A DNA stretch of 64,000 bases from Pukyongia sp. GTDB lineage: Bacteria > Bacteroidota > Bacteroidia > Flavobacteriales > Flavobacteriaceae. The notes below the pieces were generated by a model that had not been told where the DNA came from, searched no databases, and worked only from the letters and a program-made list of their open reading frames with translations. Below, one piece after another: positions 55,400-63,788 of the stretch; within the stretch, counting starts at the first letter, position 1, and every line of letters begins with the position of its first letter. Position numbers and translations under genes: made by a program. The stretch covers positions 62,001 through 126,000 of the forward strand of contig JASBSY010000023.1 of the NCBI GenBank assembly GCA_030148705.1. Direction: 5' to 3'.

Positions 55400-57286
55400 A
55401 TGAAGACACTATTTAACTCCCTCCTTGTTCTGGCCGTACTATCGTTTCAGGTCAGTCTTGCCGAAATCAATCCGGAAACCCCAATAACTGAATCCGATGT
55501 CGTCGTCACTATCGACCTTACGTCCGTCGACAATGATCGGGTGCCTGTAACAGTGAACCCGGGAAAATTCCAACAGGACAATGTTACCTATCGCCTGCCC
55601 AAAGTGGTACAGGGAACGTATTCCATTAGTGATTTTGGGAAATATGTGGAAGAATTTAAGGCAATCGACTATTCCGGAAAAGAACTCGAATTCACCAAAA
55701 CAGATACCAACAGCTGGTTAATTCCCAATGGTGCTCAATTGGACTACATCACCTATTACGTAAACGACACCTTCGATGTAGAAACAACCTCCGGAGGGAA
55801 TATTCCATTTTCTCCTGCCGGCACAAATATTGAGGATGATAACTACGTGCTTAACCTGCACGGGTTCATCGGCTACTTCGACTCCCTGAAGAACGGGTCC
55901 TACTCCCTTGATATTACCGCTCCTGCCGAATTTGTGCGGACCTCGGCACTTCAAACCACCGGAACTAAAGAAAATAAAGAATTTAACACCGTAACTACAA
56001 GTTACTATGCCGCCCGTTATTTCGATATAACCGACAATCCTATGATGTATGGGAATCTTTCCGTGGAAGAAATTGAACTGGACGGAATAAGGGTGGTACT
56101 CAGTGTTTATTCACCCAACGGATTGCATTCGGCTTCCAGTCTGAAAGAGGCCATGACAACCATGATGCAGGCTCAAAAAGAATACCTGGGTGATATCGAC
56201 AGTACCCCGCGATACGACATATACTTGTACTTGTCTGAAGGTACGCCCGACTCACCAACCGGGTTTGGAGCTTTGGAACACCACACCTCTACAGTCATGG
56301 TTATGCCCGAAGGTATGCCCGGACAGGCTTTGGCCAAAAGCATGGTAGATATCGTTTCCCACGAGTTCTTTCATATCGTAAGTCCGCTTTCAATCCACTC
56401 AGAAGATGTACATTATTTCGATTACAACGAACCGACGTTCTCCAAGCACCTTTGGCTTTATGAGGGCGTTACCGAGTACTTTGCACATCATTTCCAGGTA
56501 TACGAAGGCCTGATAAGTGAACAAGAGTTCTACGCCAACATGATGAGCAAGATACAAACCTCACTGCAACTAAATGACAGTATGAGTTTTACCGAGATGA
56601 GTGAGAACATCTTAATGGAACCCTATGCTTCTCAGTACTATAATGTCTATATGAAAGGCGCGCTTATCGGTATGTGTATCGATATCCTTATGCGGGAGGA
56701 GAGCAACGGTCAACGGGGCATATTGTCACTTATGAAGGAATTGTCTAATCGTTACGGAAAAAACAAGCCTTTCGAGGACGACAAGCTCTTCGACGAGATC
56801 TCAGAACTCACCTATCCTTCCGTACGTCAGTTCCTCGACACCCACGTAGCCGGTAGCACCCCAATCGATTACAGCCTTATCTTCGATAAAGTTGGGCTTG
56901 AATTCGTAAACGATCGAATCGAAACCAATTATATACTTAACAACGGAACTCCCATCGTTGATGGTGACGCTGAGCGCGCAGTAGTGTTCTTCTCCGAATT
57001 GGCTCTGGAAAACAGCTTCTGGGCCGATCAGGGCGTTCAGCCCGGAGATATCATTAGAGAAGTGAACGGGGAAACCGTAACCCTGGCGACGGCCGAAGGG
57101 ATCTTTCAGAAGGTATATTCCTGGACCCCCGGCATGGAGATTAGTGTTATACTGGAAAGAGACGGAGAGGAAATTGCAATTGAGACCGTGACAACCCAGC
57201 CGTATACCCAAGGGACCTCCCTCCAGGTCAAACCGAACCAGACAGAGGCCCAGATTGCGCTTCGCAAAGCCTGGCTTAAAGGCTAG
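55400..57286 (+). CDS. M61-family glycyl aminopeptidase with PDZ domain
   Basis: 628 residues with a signal peptide ending SLAE. Beta-rich N-domain, then the gluzincin site VSHEFFHIVSPLS (HEXXH) with a third ligand in LWLYEGVTEYF about 40 residues on, then a C-terminal PDZ domain (QGVQPGDIIREVNGETVTLA). This is the standard M61 layout. It probably acts in the periplasm on peptides with N-terminal Gly or Ala. A strong terminator follows. Confidence 0.95.
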   Translation: MKTLFNSLLVLAVLSFQVSLAEINPETPITESDVVVTIDLTSVDNDRVPVTVNPGKFQQDNVTYRLPKVVQGTYSISDFGKYVEEFKAIDYSGKELEFTKTDTNSWLIPNGAQLDYITYYVNDTFDVETTSGGNIPFSPAGTNIEDDNYVLNLHGFIGYFDSLKNGSYSLDITAPAEFVRTSALQTTGTKENKEFNTVTTSYYAARYFDITDNPMMYGNLSVEEIELDGIRVVLSVYSPNGLHSASSLKEAMTTMMQAQKEYLGDIDSTPRYDIYLYLSEGTPDSPTGFGALEHHTSTVMVMPEGMPGQALAKSMVDIVSHEFFHIVSPLSIHSEDVHYFDYNEPTFSKHLWLYEGVTEYFAHHFQVYEGLISEQEFYANMMSKIQTSLQLNDSMSFTEMSENILMEPYASQYYNVYMKGALIGMCIDILMREESNGQRGILSLMKELSNRYGKNKPFEDDKLFDEISELTYPSVRQFLDTHVAGSTPIDYSLIFDKVGLEFVNDRIETNYILNNGTPIVDGDAERAVVFFSELALENSFWADQGVQPGDIIREVNGETVTLATAEGIFQKVYSWTPGMEISVILERDGEEIAIETVTTQPYTQGTSLQVKPNQTEAQIALRKAWLKG

Positions 57287-57308
57287 TTTTATTTTTTATA
57301 AAAGTTCA

Positions 57309-57334
57309 ACCCCGCCGGCTGGTGGGGTTTTTTT
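57309..57334 (+). terminator. Intrinsic terminator after the M61 gene
   Basis: ACCCCGCC (57309-57316) and GGTGGGGT (57321-57328) pair with one G-T, and seven T follow (57328-57334). Confidence 0.88.
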
Positions 57335-57422
57335 GTTCCATTAATTTAACCACCGGAGAGAAAAGTCGAGGCTGGGGGATTTAAATATTTTATAAAATTT
57401 CAATCCAATCGCTAAATATTTC

Positions 57423-57452
57423 TTGTTTTCATCCGGGACATTGTTACCTTAG
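57423..57452 (+). promoter_or_regulatory. Putative promoter of the PLD-like gene
   Basis: TTG (57423-57425), a 19-base spacer and TACCTTAG (57445-57452), one mismatch from TAnnTTTG. The predicted transcript would have a leader of about 100 bases that includes a 27-residue open frame (57468-57551), for which I see no other support. Confidence 0.4.
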
Positions 57453-57561
57453 TGTCAGAATTTCAGAATGGCAAGTCCCCCGGCTTATACAAGAAATTTA
57501 ACGCCATCTGAATGTTCCCCGGATGCTTATGAATTGAATGTGCAAAATTAATAATTCGTAA

Positions 57562-58167
57562 ATGGCAAACTTTATTAAAGGCAGCATGATGATCGCCTGC
57601 CTTCAGGAGATACTCGAAGACGCAAAATCGGAGATCATCCTTATCTCCCCCGATATCAGACTGCAGGACTGGATAAAGGAAGCGCTGTCTTCAAAAACAG
57701 ATGAACCCCAGGTGAAGATCACTGTGGTCTTTGGGAACGAGGAAGAAGCAATTCCCAACAGCCTGAGCAAGGAGGATTTTAAATTCCTGGCACAGTTTCC
57801 CAACATAGAAATCAGGCACGAATCGCGACTGCACGCCAGATACTACGCCAATGAGAATAAGGTACTGCTCAGCACCATGGATCTCAATGATTTTTACCTG
57901 AATAATAACAATATTGAATTTGGGATACTTGTTAGTCAGTCGTTTATTGGAGGAATCACCGGACATACCTTAGACACCGATGCCTGGAATTATTTCGAAA
58001 ACGTCATTGAACACAGCAACCTGCTCTTTTTGCGCAAACCGGCCTTCGAAGATAAGATGATGGGGCTGTCTAAGAAATACAAATCCTCCGAAACAGAAAT
58101 GGATAACCTGAGCAAGCTTCTTCGGGCGCGGGTAAACAAAAAACCTAAACCAGACGAAACTGTGTAA
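57562..58167 (+). CDS. PLD-like domain protein with a variant HKD motif
   Basis: 201 residues, no signal peptide. Residues ~5-135 resemble one half of a phospholipase D fold: SEIILISPDIRL is the usual strand that leads in, and LHARYYANENKVLLSTMDLND is where H-x-K-x4-D is expected; here Lys is replaced by Arg. The final ~40 residues are basic. A single half-site suggests a dimer. It may be a nuclease-like or non-catalytic member; the role is unknown. Confidence 0.7.
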   Translation: MANFIKGSMMIACLQEILEDAKSEIILISPDIRLQDWIKEALSSKTDEPQVKITVVFGNEEEAIPNSLSKEDFKFLAQFPNIEIRHESRLHARYYANENKVLLSTMDLNDFYLNNNNIEFGILVSQSFIGGITGHTLDTDAWNYFENVIEHSNLLFLRKPAFEDKMMGLSKKYKSSETEMDNLSKLLRARVNKKPKPDETV

Positions 58168-58243
58168 ACCGAATAATGAGCCGGCTTTGACAACTTCAAT
58201 AGCCAGCATATGTTTCCGCCTAAAATTATAAATTAACAATCCT

Positions 58244-58585
58244 ATGTCTGAAGAAATGAAGCCCTGCCCTGTTTGTAAGTCGCCCTACGGTTATTCGTTA
58301 AGGGAGGATATCTATGCATGCCCTGTATGTGGCCATGAGTGGAACCCCGAGCAACTTCAAGTAGAATCGGCAACCAAGGTTTTGGATTCCAACGGCAATG
58401 AACTCACCACCGGGGACTCGGTAATCATTATAAAGGACCTGCCGGTAAAAGGGGCAGCAAAACCCATTAAAGCCGGCACCAAAGTAAAGAATATCCGCCT
58501 CACAGACGGCGATCATAATATCGATTGCAAGATTGACGGCTTTGGTTCCATGGCGTTGAAATCGGAGTTTGTAAAGAAAGCGTAG
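58244..58585 (+). CDS. YjdM/PhnA-type zinc ribbon protein
   Basis: 113 residues. An N-terminal zinc ribbon with two CxxC pairs (KPCPVCKS and [10 protein letters not shown]) precedes a small beta barrel ([20 protein letters not shown] ... [13 protein letters not shown]). This matches YjdM, once called PhnA in the alkylphosphonate literature; a phosphonate role is not established. It begins 76 bases after the PLD-like gene. Confidence 0.9.
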   Translation: MSEEMKPCPVCKSPYGYSLREDIYACPVCGHEWNPEQLQVESATKVLDSNGNELTTGDSVIIIKDLPVKGAAKPIKAGTKVKNIRLTDGDHNIDCKIDGFGSMALKSEFVKKA

Positions 58586-58629
58586 TGCTGTGTTTTTCAT
58601 GGATTGATTTCTCCATATTCTTTGAACTC

Positions 58630-58664
58630 TCAGTTCGAGTGCCGGGTGAAGCGACGTGTATCGA
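58630..58664 (+). repeat. Short repeat element of the GTCAgTTCGAGTG...TATCGA family
   Basis: CAGTTCGAGTG, a degenerate centre, then TGTATCGAT. It lies in the 420-base gene-free stretch between the YjdM and Crp/Fnr genes. Confidence 0.65.
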
Positions 58665-58667
58665 TCC

Positions 58668-58758
58668 GCCGGCGCCAGGCTCCTTTGCCCACCTCATGTC
58701 GCTGAAGCATTAACGCAAGCGTAAGTGGCAGCGTTGGCTGAAAAGCTTTGGCGGACAG
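58668..58758 (-). repeat. Diverged copy of the module found in the 31.4-31.7 kb array
   Basis: Read on the minus strand it gives GTCCGCCAAAGC, TTCAGCC, an internal insert with TTACGCTTGCG, GCTTCAGCGACATGAGG and GGCAAAGGAGCC, in the same order as GTCCGCCGAAGC, TTCAGCC, TATACGCTTTCGC, GCTTCAGCGACACGAGG and GGCGAAGGAGGCC in array units 2 and 3. The order and spacing show common descent. Confidence 0.7.
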
Positions 58759-58766
58759 GGAACCAT

Positions 58767-58805
58767 GTCAGTTCGAGTGTTCCCGAAGGACGCAATATCG
58801 AGAAC
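58767..58805 (+). repeat. Short hairpin repeat element
   Basis: GTCAGTTCGAGTG, an imperfect centre with TTCCC, then TATCGAGAAC. The rest of the gene-free stretch up to 59004 shows nothing else I can support. Confidence 0.75.
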
Positions 58806-59004
58806 TACCTATTAATTCCATAAAACCACCCCCCGAAATATTCTTTGCCCTTCATAAGTAATTTATAAGTAGATACTTAAGCATAAATTGTTTTACATTT
58901 AATAAGACGGAAATAAAAGAGAACTTAGCTGGTGTTTTGCAGGGCTTAGACGCCGCGTGGCGAAATACCGAATCTGTCCATAAGGAGAACTAATTTTTTC
59001 CCAG

Positions 59005-59589
59005 ATGCGTGAAATACTAATTCAGAACATTAAAGAGCTTGTTCACTTGGATGAAGCAGAAGCCGCTGTGATAGCGAGCGCCTTCGACACTGTTAGCCTA
59101 AAGAAAAAGGATTTCCTTCTGCGCGCCGGAGACCGCTCCAACCATATGCGTTTTATTACCGAGGGCTGCCTCAGGCTCTATAATATCGATGCTTCCGGAA
59201 AAGAGCACATCCTTCAGTTCGGGATTCAGGGCTGGTGGATAAACGACCTGTTTGCCTATCTCACCGAAAAACCGGCCACCTACTTCATTCAGGCCATAAC
59301 CAACAGTGCAGTGCTTCAAATTCAAAGAGAGCGGTTGAATGAACTCTTCGATCAAATCCCCAAACTGGACCGTTTTTTCAGGATCAAAACCCAAAACGGT
59401 TACGTGGCATTGCAGGAGAGAACCATTCATTCCATGAGTCAGCCTGCCGAAGAACGCTATACGGCTTTTATAGAACGCTACCGCAGCATGGAGCAGGAAA
59501 TTCCCCAGTATATGATTGCCTCCTACCTCGGAATTACCCCTGAACATCTCAGCGCCATCAGAAAAAACAGGGGTCGCATCCTTTCTTAA
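59005..59589 (+). CDS. Crp/Fnr-family transcriptional regulator
   Basis: 194 residues. N-terminal cyclic-nucleotide-binding-type barrel (LRAGDRSNHMRFITEGCLRLY), then a long helix and a C-terminal helix-turn-helix (MIASYLGITPEHLSAIRKN). No Fnr-type cysteine cluster is seen, and the ligand loop lacks the clear Arg-Ser pair of a cAMP site, so the ligand is unknown. It is followed by the cyclase and DUF1330 genes on the same strand and may control them. Confidence 0.92.
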   Translation: MREILIQNIKELVHLDEAEAAVIASAFDTVSLKKKDFLLRAGDRSNHMRFITEGCLRLYNIDASGKEHILQFGIQGWWINDLFAYLTEKPATYFIQAITNSAVLQIQRERLNELFDQIPKLDRFFRIKTQNGYVALQERTIHSMSQPAEERYTAFIERYRSMEQEIPQYMIASYLGITPEHLSAIRKNRGRILS

Positions 59590-59650
59590 GATACCTTAAT
59601 GAAATCCGTAAGCATGCATTAGATATTTGTACCATCAAAATATTCTAATC

Positions 59651-60628
59651 ATGAAAACAAAACACATTCTTTTAAGCATGCTGCTGGCTACGCAATTTTC
59701 CCTTGTGGCCCAGCTCGGTGAAGCTGTAGGGGAAAGTCCCTGGGGCCCGGAAGATGAGATCGGCCGTCTTAACTTAATGACCGACCAATCCCGCTTTGAA
59801 ATTTTATGTCAGATTGCTTCCGGCAAAACCTACGACCTCAGTGTTCCTTATTTTGTGGGCATGCCCAGTTTCGACCTGCTGGGTGATCCCGGCTACCAAT
59901 ACTGGCTTACCCATACGCCCAGGGGTACTGTAGTAGACAATCCCAATCAACTTGGGGTTGAAATGAATTCCAAGGTGAGTTATACCGGCGATGCCATCTC
60001 CATGTATACCCATATGGGAACCCATATCGATGCCCTCAATCATTTTGGACTCGCCGGAAAAATATGGAATGGGTTTACAGCCGATGTCCACCTGGGGGAC
60101 AAGGGCTGGAAAAAGACAGGTGCCGAAACCATCCCTCCCATCATCGCCAGGGGGGTACTGATCGACATTAAAGGGCTGAAAGGCTCTATGCCGGAAAACT
60201 ACCGCATAACCACTATAGACCTGCAGCAGGCATTGGCAAAGCAGGGCACTACTCTTAAGAAAGGTGATGTGGTGTTAATTCGAACCGGGCAGGCAGCACA
60301 TTATAAAACCGCCAACCACTATCTGGATAATTATCCCGGCATCGGACTGGAAGCCACAAGGTGGTTAGTGGAAGACCGGGAAGTAATGTTGCTTGGGGCC
60401 GACAACCTGAGTTTCGAGGCTTTCCCCCCTGAACGCGCCGACAACTGGGTGCCTGTACACACCTACCTGCTCGCGGAAAAAGGCGTAATGTTTATGGAGC
60501 AGCTGGACCTGGAAGCGCTGGCTCAAGACGGCGTATATGAATTCGCCTTTATTGCGGCCTCACTCAAACTCACAGGCGCCAGCGGTTCCCCCATGCGACC
60601 CCTGGCAATCCCTATCAAAACTGAATAG
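59651..60628 (+). CDS. Secreted cyclase-family (kynurenine formamidase-like) hydrolase
   Basis: 325 residues from ATG at 59651; an upstream frame from 59627 would spoil the signal peptide, which ends FSLVAQ. Metal-binding blocks of the cyclase family are present: HMGTHIDALNHF (HxGTHxDxxxH) in the middle, with RGVLIDIKGLKG and GDVVLIRTGQA after it. Family members hydrolyse formamides, lactones or similar. It is exported, which is less common. The context is a regulator upstream and DUF1330 downstream. Confidence 0.92.
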   Translation: MKTKHILLSMLLATQFSLVAQLGEAVGESPWGPEDEIGRLNLMTDQSRFEILCQIASGKTYDLSVPYFVGMPSFDLLGDPGYQYWLTHTPRGTVVDNPNQLGVEMNSKVSYTGDAISMYTHMGTHIDALNHFGLAGKIWNGFTADVHLGDKGWKKTGAETIPPIIARGVLIDIKGLKGSMPENYRITTIDLQQALAKQGTTLKKGDVVLIRTGQAAHYKTANHYLDNYPGIGLEATRWLVEDREVMLLGADNLSFEAFPPERADNWVPVHTYLLAEKGVMFMEQLDLEALAQDGVYEFAFIAASLKLTGASGSPMRPLAIPIKTE

Positions 60629-60674
60629 GCAGCAACATGATACTAGTATTCATTTAAAATTAAATATGTAAAAT

Positions 60675-60965
60675 ATGGCAACTTATTGTTTATTTCAGAA
60701 CCTGGAGATTACCGATCAGGACAAAATGAAAAAATATATTTCAAAGGTGTTTCCTATAACCACTTCCTTTGGCGGGGAATATGTGCTAAGCGGCGGCGCG
60801 GTGGAGTTAAAAGAAGGCGACTGGACCCCTACTTGGCCGGTGATGATAAAATTCCCGACCATGGAACAGGCTCTGGCCTGGTACGATGCGAAGGAATACC
60901 AACCCCTAAAAGCCCTGAGGCAATCCGCCGGCAGGTTTTCTGCGGTGTTCATGGAGGGGGTATAG
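60675..60965 (+). CDS. DUF1330 domain protein
   Basis: 96 residues, one ferredoxin-like DUF1330 domain (ALAWYDAKEYQPLKALRQSA is the diagnostic block). Related to EthD/ABM-type small proteins; function unknown. It follows the cyclase gene by 46 bases and probably belongs to the same unit. A repeat island begins right after its stop. Confidence 0.88.
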   Translation: MATYCLFQNLEITDQDKMKKYISKVFPITTSFGGEYVLSGGAVELKEGDWTPTWPVMIKFPTMEQALAWYDAKEYQPLKALRQSAGRFSAVFMEGV

Positions 60966-60996
60966 AATTCTACTGTTTCGACACCCTTATTACTTC

Positions 60997-61023
60997 GAGT
61001 GTTCCCGCGCTGCGGGAACACTC
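60997..61023. repeat. Perfect 12-bp-arm palindromic repeat element
   Basis: GAGTGTTCCCGC (60997-61008), loop GCT, GCGGGAACACTC (61012-61023). It is preceded by CTTC so that the outer TTCGAGTG box of the family is kept. It could also act as a terminator-like structure for the DUF1330 gene, although no T-run follows. Confidence 0.8.
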
Positions 61024-61044
61024 AATCCCCTCGTCTATAACTAT

Positions 61045-61088
61045 CTCTTCACCCTTAACTCTTCACTATTCACTATTCACTATTCACC
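61045..61088. repeat. Heptamer-like TTCACNN microsatellite, block A
   Basis: Runs of TTCAC at seven-base spacing (ACTATTCACTATTCACTATT). Similar blocks occur at 61196-61231 and 61271-61318, and inside each unit of the 31 kb array. Confidence 0.75.
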
Positions 61089-61140
61089 AACTTCAGGCTT
61101 CAGGCTTCCGGCTTTAGACTTTAAACTCCCTACACGGTGA

Positions 61141-61235
61141 TTTCGATACACTCCCGCTTTGCGGGATCACTCAATCACCTCGTCTACAACTATCTCTTCA
61201 CACTTCACACTTCACTATTCACCCTCCTCACCAAA
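61141..61235. repeat. Second, diverged copy of the 60.99-61.09 kb unit
   Basis: TTTCGATACACTCCCGCTTT, GCGGGA, then ACTCAATCACCTCGTCTACA and ACTATCTCTTCAC repeat the order seen from 60997 (ACTCAATCCCCTCGTCTATA, ACTATCTCTTCAC). This indicates a local tandem duplication of about 140 bp. Confidence 0.7.
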
Positions 61236-61318
61236 ACCACTTCCAATATGAAGTGCGCAAGCTACTTCATGTCACCTTTCACCCTTCACGCTTCACTATT
61301 CACCCTTCACTCTTCACC
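61196..61318. repeat. TTCAC-rich low-complexity blocks B and C with a partial hairpin element between
   Basis: Two TTCAC-rich stretches (61196-61231 and 61271-61318) flank AATATGAAGTGCGCAAGCTA-CTTCAT (about 61244-61270), a partial copy of the 52-bp hairpin element. I see no gene in this stretch. Confidence 0.7.
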
Positions 61319-61333
61319 AGTGACAAAACAGCG

Positions 61334-61365
61334 AAAAAAAACCCCGCAACTTCCGTTACGGGGTT
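61334..61365 (-). terminator. Intrinsic terminator of dnaK
   Basis: AACCCCG (61340-61346) and CGGGGTT (61359-61365) pair around a 12-base loop. On the minus strand the hairpin is followed by a run of eight T (61334-61341). It lies about 70 bases beyond the dnaK stop, on the far side of a hairpin repeat element. Confidence 0.8.
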
Positions 61366-61380
61366 ATTATTTTTATGCCT

Positions 61381-61432
61381 TCTCGATACAAATTTGAAGT
61401 TGCTCTCGCACTTCAAATTCACTCGAAGTGAC
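61381..61432 (-). repeat. 52-bp hairpin repeat element, copy 4, at the dnaK stop codon
   Basis: TCTCGATA, inner inverted repeat AATTTGAAGT-tgctctcgc-ACTTCAAATT, then CACTCGAAGTGAC. The copy ends two bases before the dnaK stop codon and is expected to be transcribed in its 3' untranslated region. Compared with copies 1-3 the stem changes A to T on one side and T to A on the other, keeping the pairing. Confidence 0.85.
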
Positions 61433-61434
61433 AA

Positions 61435-63351
61435 TTATTTAACTTCCTCGAAGTCTACGTCTTCCACATCGGCATTCTCACTGCCGTTCTGAGAGGCGCT
61501 GTCGTCTGTACCGGCTCCTGCATCAGCTCCGGGTTGTCCTTGGGCTTCTGCCTGTGCCTTGTACATTTCCTCTGAAGCGACCTTCCAGGCTTCGTTGATC
61601 TTCTCCAGTGCGGGTTCGATCGTCTCAACCTCTTTGGTCTCATAAGCCTTCTTCAAGTCTTCCAAAGCATCCTCGATAGGCTTCTTCTTGTCGTCGCTCA
61701 GCTTATCGCCAAACTCTTTCAGTTGCTTCTCGGTCTGGAAGATCATGGCATCTGCTTCGTTTATCTTCTCAGCCTTTTCCTTGGCCTTCTTATCGGCTTC
61801 AGCATTGGCTTCCGCTTCAGCTTTCATCTTCTTGATCTCTTCTTCGGTAAGACCTGAACTCGCCTCGATACGGATATCCTGAGATTTTCCTGTGGCCTTG
61901 TCGGTCGCACTTACCTTGATGATACCGTTCGCATCGATATCGAAAGTTACCTCGATCTGAGGAGTCCCTCTTGGTGCTGGTGGAATTCCGTCCAGGTGGA
62001 ACCGTCCAATAGTCTTGTTGTCGGTTGCCATCGGGCGTTCACCCTGTAACACGTGGATCTCCACACTTGGCTGGTTGTCGGCCGCCGTACTGAAGATCTG
62101 CGACTTCTTGGTCGGGATCGTCGTATTGGCCTCGATCAGCTTTGTCATCACAGACCCCATGGTCTCGATTCCCAGTGAAAGCGGAGTAACATCCAGTAAG
62201 AGTACATCTTTTACGTCTCCGGTAAGTACCCCACCCTGAATGGCAGCTCCAATGGCTACTACCTCATCGGGGTTTACACCCTTGCTCGGTGCCTTTCCGA
62301 AGAAATTCTGCACGGCTTCCTGCACTGCAGGAATACGGGTTGAACCACCTACGAGGATGATCTCGTCGATATCGCTCTTCTTAAGTCCGGCTGCTTTCAG
62401 CGCTTTCTCACATGGCTCGATGGTTCTCTTTACAAGATCCTCGATCAATTGCTCGAATTTGGCGCGACTCAGTGTCTTCACCAAGTGCTTGGGCCCGCTG
62501 GAAGTAGCGGTTATATAAGGTAAATTAATTTCAGTTTGAGTAGAAGACGACAATTCGATCTTCGCTTTTTCGGCCGCTTCTTTCAGGCGTTGTAGCGCCA
62601 TCGGGTCCTTGCGAAGGTCCATGCTCTCTTCTTTCTCGAATTCGTCTGCAAGCCAGTTGATGATCTTCTGGTCTACATCGTCACCACCCAGGTGTGTATC
62701 CCCGTCGGTAGACAGTACTTCAAATACGCCGTCTCCCAGTTCAAGGATAGAAACGTCGTGGGTACCACCACCAAAGTCGAATACCACGATCTTCTGGTCG
62801 GTGCTCTTCTTATCAAGGCCATAGGCAAGTGCCGCTGCAGTAGGTTCGTTGATAATACGCTCTACTTTCAGCCCGGCGATCTCCCCGGCTTCTTTTGTAG
62901 CCTGTCGCTGACTGTCGTTAAAGTATGCAGGTACGGTAATCACGGCACGTGTAACATCCTGTCCCAGATAATCTTCGGCGGTCTTCTTCATTTTCTGAAG
63001 GATCATCGCGCTCAGTTCCTGAGGGGTGTACAGTCGGCCGTCGATATCCACACGAGGGGTATCGTTGTCGCCCTTTACTACTTTATAAGCAGCGCGTTCG
63101 GCTTCTTTTTTAGATTCAGAATATTTATTCCCCATAAAACGCTTGATGGAAGCGATGGTCTTGGTCGGGTTGGTTACGGCCTGCCGTTTAGCAGGGTCAC
63201 CCACCTTGATTTCACCATCTTCCACAAATGCGATCACAGAGGGAGTTGTTCGTTTTCCTTCGGCATTAGGGATCACGGTTGGCTCGCTACCTTCCATTAC
63301 GGCGACACACGAGTTCGTGGTTCCTAAGTCGATTCCAATTATTTTACTCAT
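61435..63351 (-). CDS. dnaK: Chaperone DnaK (Hsp70)
   Basis: 638 residues. Start [18 protein letters not shown] with the phosphate-1 motif, [17 protein letters not shown], the [14 protein letters not shown] phosphate-2 motif and [14 protein letters not shown], then the substrate-binding domain, lid, and an acidic tail ending [11 protein letters not shown]. Normal length. It folds and protects proteins with DnaJ and GrpE, neither of which is in the window. TGACA/TGTCA palindromes upstream may be operators. Confidence 0.98.
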   Translation of the reverse strand: MSKIIGIDLGTTNSCVAVMEGSEPTVIPNAEGKRTTPSVIAFVEDGEIKVGDPAKRQAVTNPTKTIASIKRFMGNKYSESKKEAERAAYKVVKGDNDTPRVDIDGRLYTPQELSAMILQKMKKTAEDYLGQDVTRAVITVPAYFNDSQRQATKEAGEIAGLKVERIINEPTAAALAYGLDKKSTDQKIVVFDFGGGTHDVSILELGDGVFEVLSTDGDTHLGGDDVDQKIINWLADEFEKEESMDLRKDPMALQRLKEAAEKAKIELSSSTQTEINLPYITATSSGPKHLVKTLSRAKFEQLIEDLVKRTIEPCEKALKAAGLKKSDIDEIILVGGSTRIPAVQEAVQNFFGKAPSKGVNPDEVVAIGAAIQGGVLTGDVKDVLLLDVTPLSLGIETMGSVMTKLIEANTTIPTKKSQIFSTAADNQPSVEIHVLQGERPMATDNKTIGRFHLDGIPPAPRGTPQIEVTFDIDANGIIKVSATDKATGKSQDIRIEASSGLTEEEIKKMKAEAEANAEADKKAKEKAEKINEADAMIFQTEKQLKEFGDKLSDDKKKPIEDALEDLKKAYETKEVETIEPALEKINEAWKVASEEMYKAQAEAQGQPGADAGAGTDDSASQNGSENADVEDVDFEEVK

Positions 63352-63403
63352 AGCGTTATAGTATATATTATTTGTGTTTTCAAAAATCGTTTACGCCCGT
63401 TAT

Positions 63404-63446
63404 ATGACAATCATTATGCCATCGGATTTTATATGACAGCGTGTCA
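63404..63446 (-). promoter_or_regulatory. TGACA/TGTCA box cluster upstream of dnaK
   Basis: A perfect palindrome TGACA-GCG-TGTCA (63434-63446) and a near-palindrome ATGACA-atcatta-TGCCAT (63404-63422, one mismatch) lie 53-95 bases upstream of the dnaK ATG. They look like operator sites or a repeated activator site. This is not the CIRCE sequence. Confidence 0.45.
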
Positions 63447-63469
63447 GTTTTATTCTTAGGGCAATCCCC

Positions 63470-63600
63470 CGTGAAATGTGCTCCGCTCACTTCACGCGGT
63501 CGGGCTATCCGCTATATCCCTAAAGTAGAAAATCTCACTTTAGGGGATGCCGCTCCTACAAGCCCACCATAGCTAAAGCGACGGCGGGTCCCTATTGCAG
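63470..63600. repeat. Second type of structured intergenic repeat
   Basis: Inverted repeats CGTGAA/TTCACG (63470-63475 and 63491-63496) and CCCTAAAGT/ACTTTAGGG (63518-63526 and 63537-63545), with GGCGGGTCCC near the end. It does not share the TTCGAGTG boxes. Gene-free. Confidence 0.55.
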
Positions 63601-63602
63601 CT

Positions 63603-63654
63603 GTCACTTAGAGTGATATGAAGTAGCTTACGCACTTCATATTTGTATCGAGAA
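63603..63654 (+). repeat. 52-bp hairpin repeat element, copy 5
   Basis: GTCACTTAGAGTG, the inner stem ATATGAAGT-agcttacgc-ACTTCATAT, and TGTATCGAGAA, in plus orientation. One box base differs (TTAGAG for TTCGAG). Confidence 0.85.
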
Positions 63655-63658
63655 CCCC

Positions 63659-63698
63659 GTCAGTTCGAGTGTCACGCAAGGCGTGATGTATCGAGAAC
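63659..63698 (+). repeat. Short hairpin repeat element with a different inner stem
   Basis: GTCAGTTCGAGTG, inner stem TCACGC-aag-GCGTGA, and TGTATCGAGAAC. It has the same outer boxes as copy 5 four bases upstream but an unrelated inner stem. Confidence 0.8.
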
Positions 63699-63788
63699 CA
63701 ACGGGTCAATTGATTTTTTAAAAACCACTTCTCCCTACACTTTTTCATTTCCTTTTGAATTTTAAAAAACACTATCTTGTATAGTGCA

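Noticed and set aside
57468-57551. 27-codon frame before the PLD-like gene as a regulatory leader peptide
   Set aside because: No codon run linked to a pathway and no terminator between it and the gene; kept only as a note in the promoter entry.
62692-63327. Plus-strand open frame of 211 codons opposite dnaK
   Set aside because: Antisense to highly conserved dnaK codons; long antisense frames are common there and the translation shows no protein-like features.
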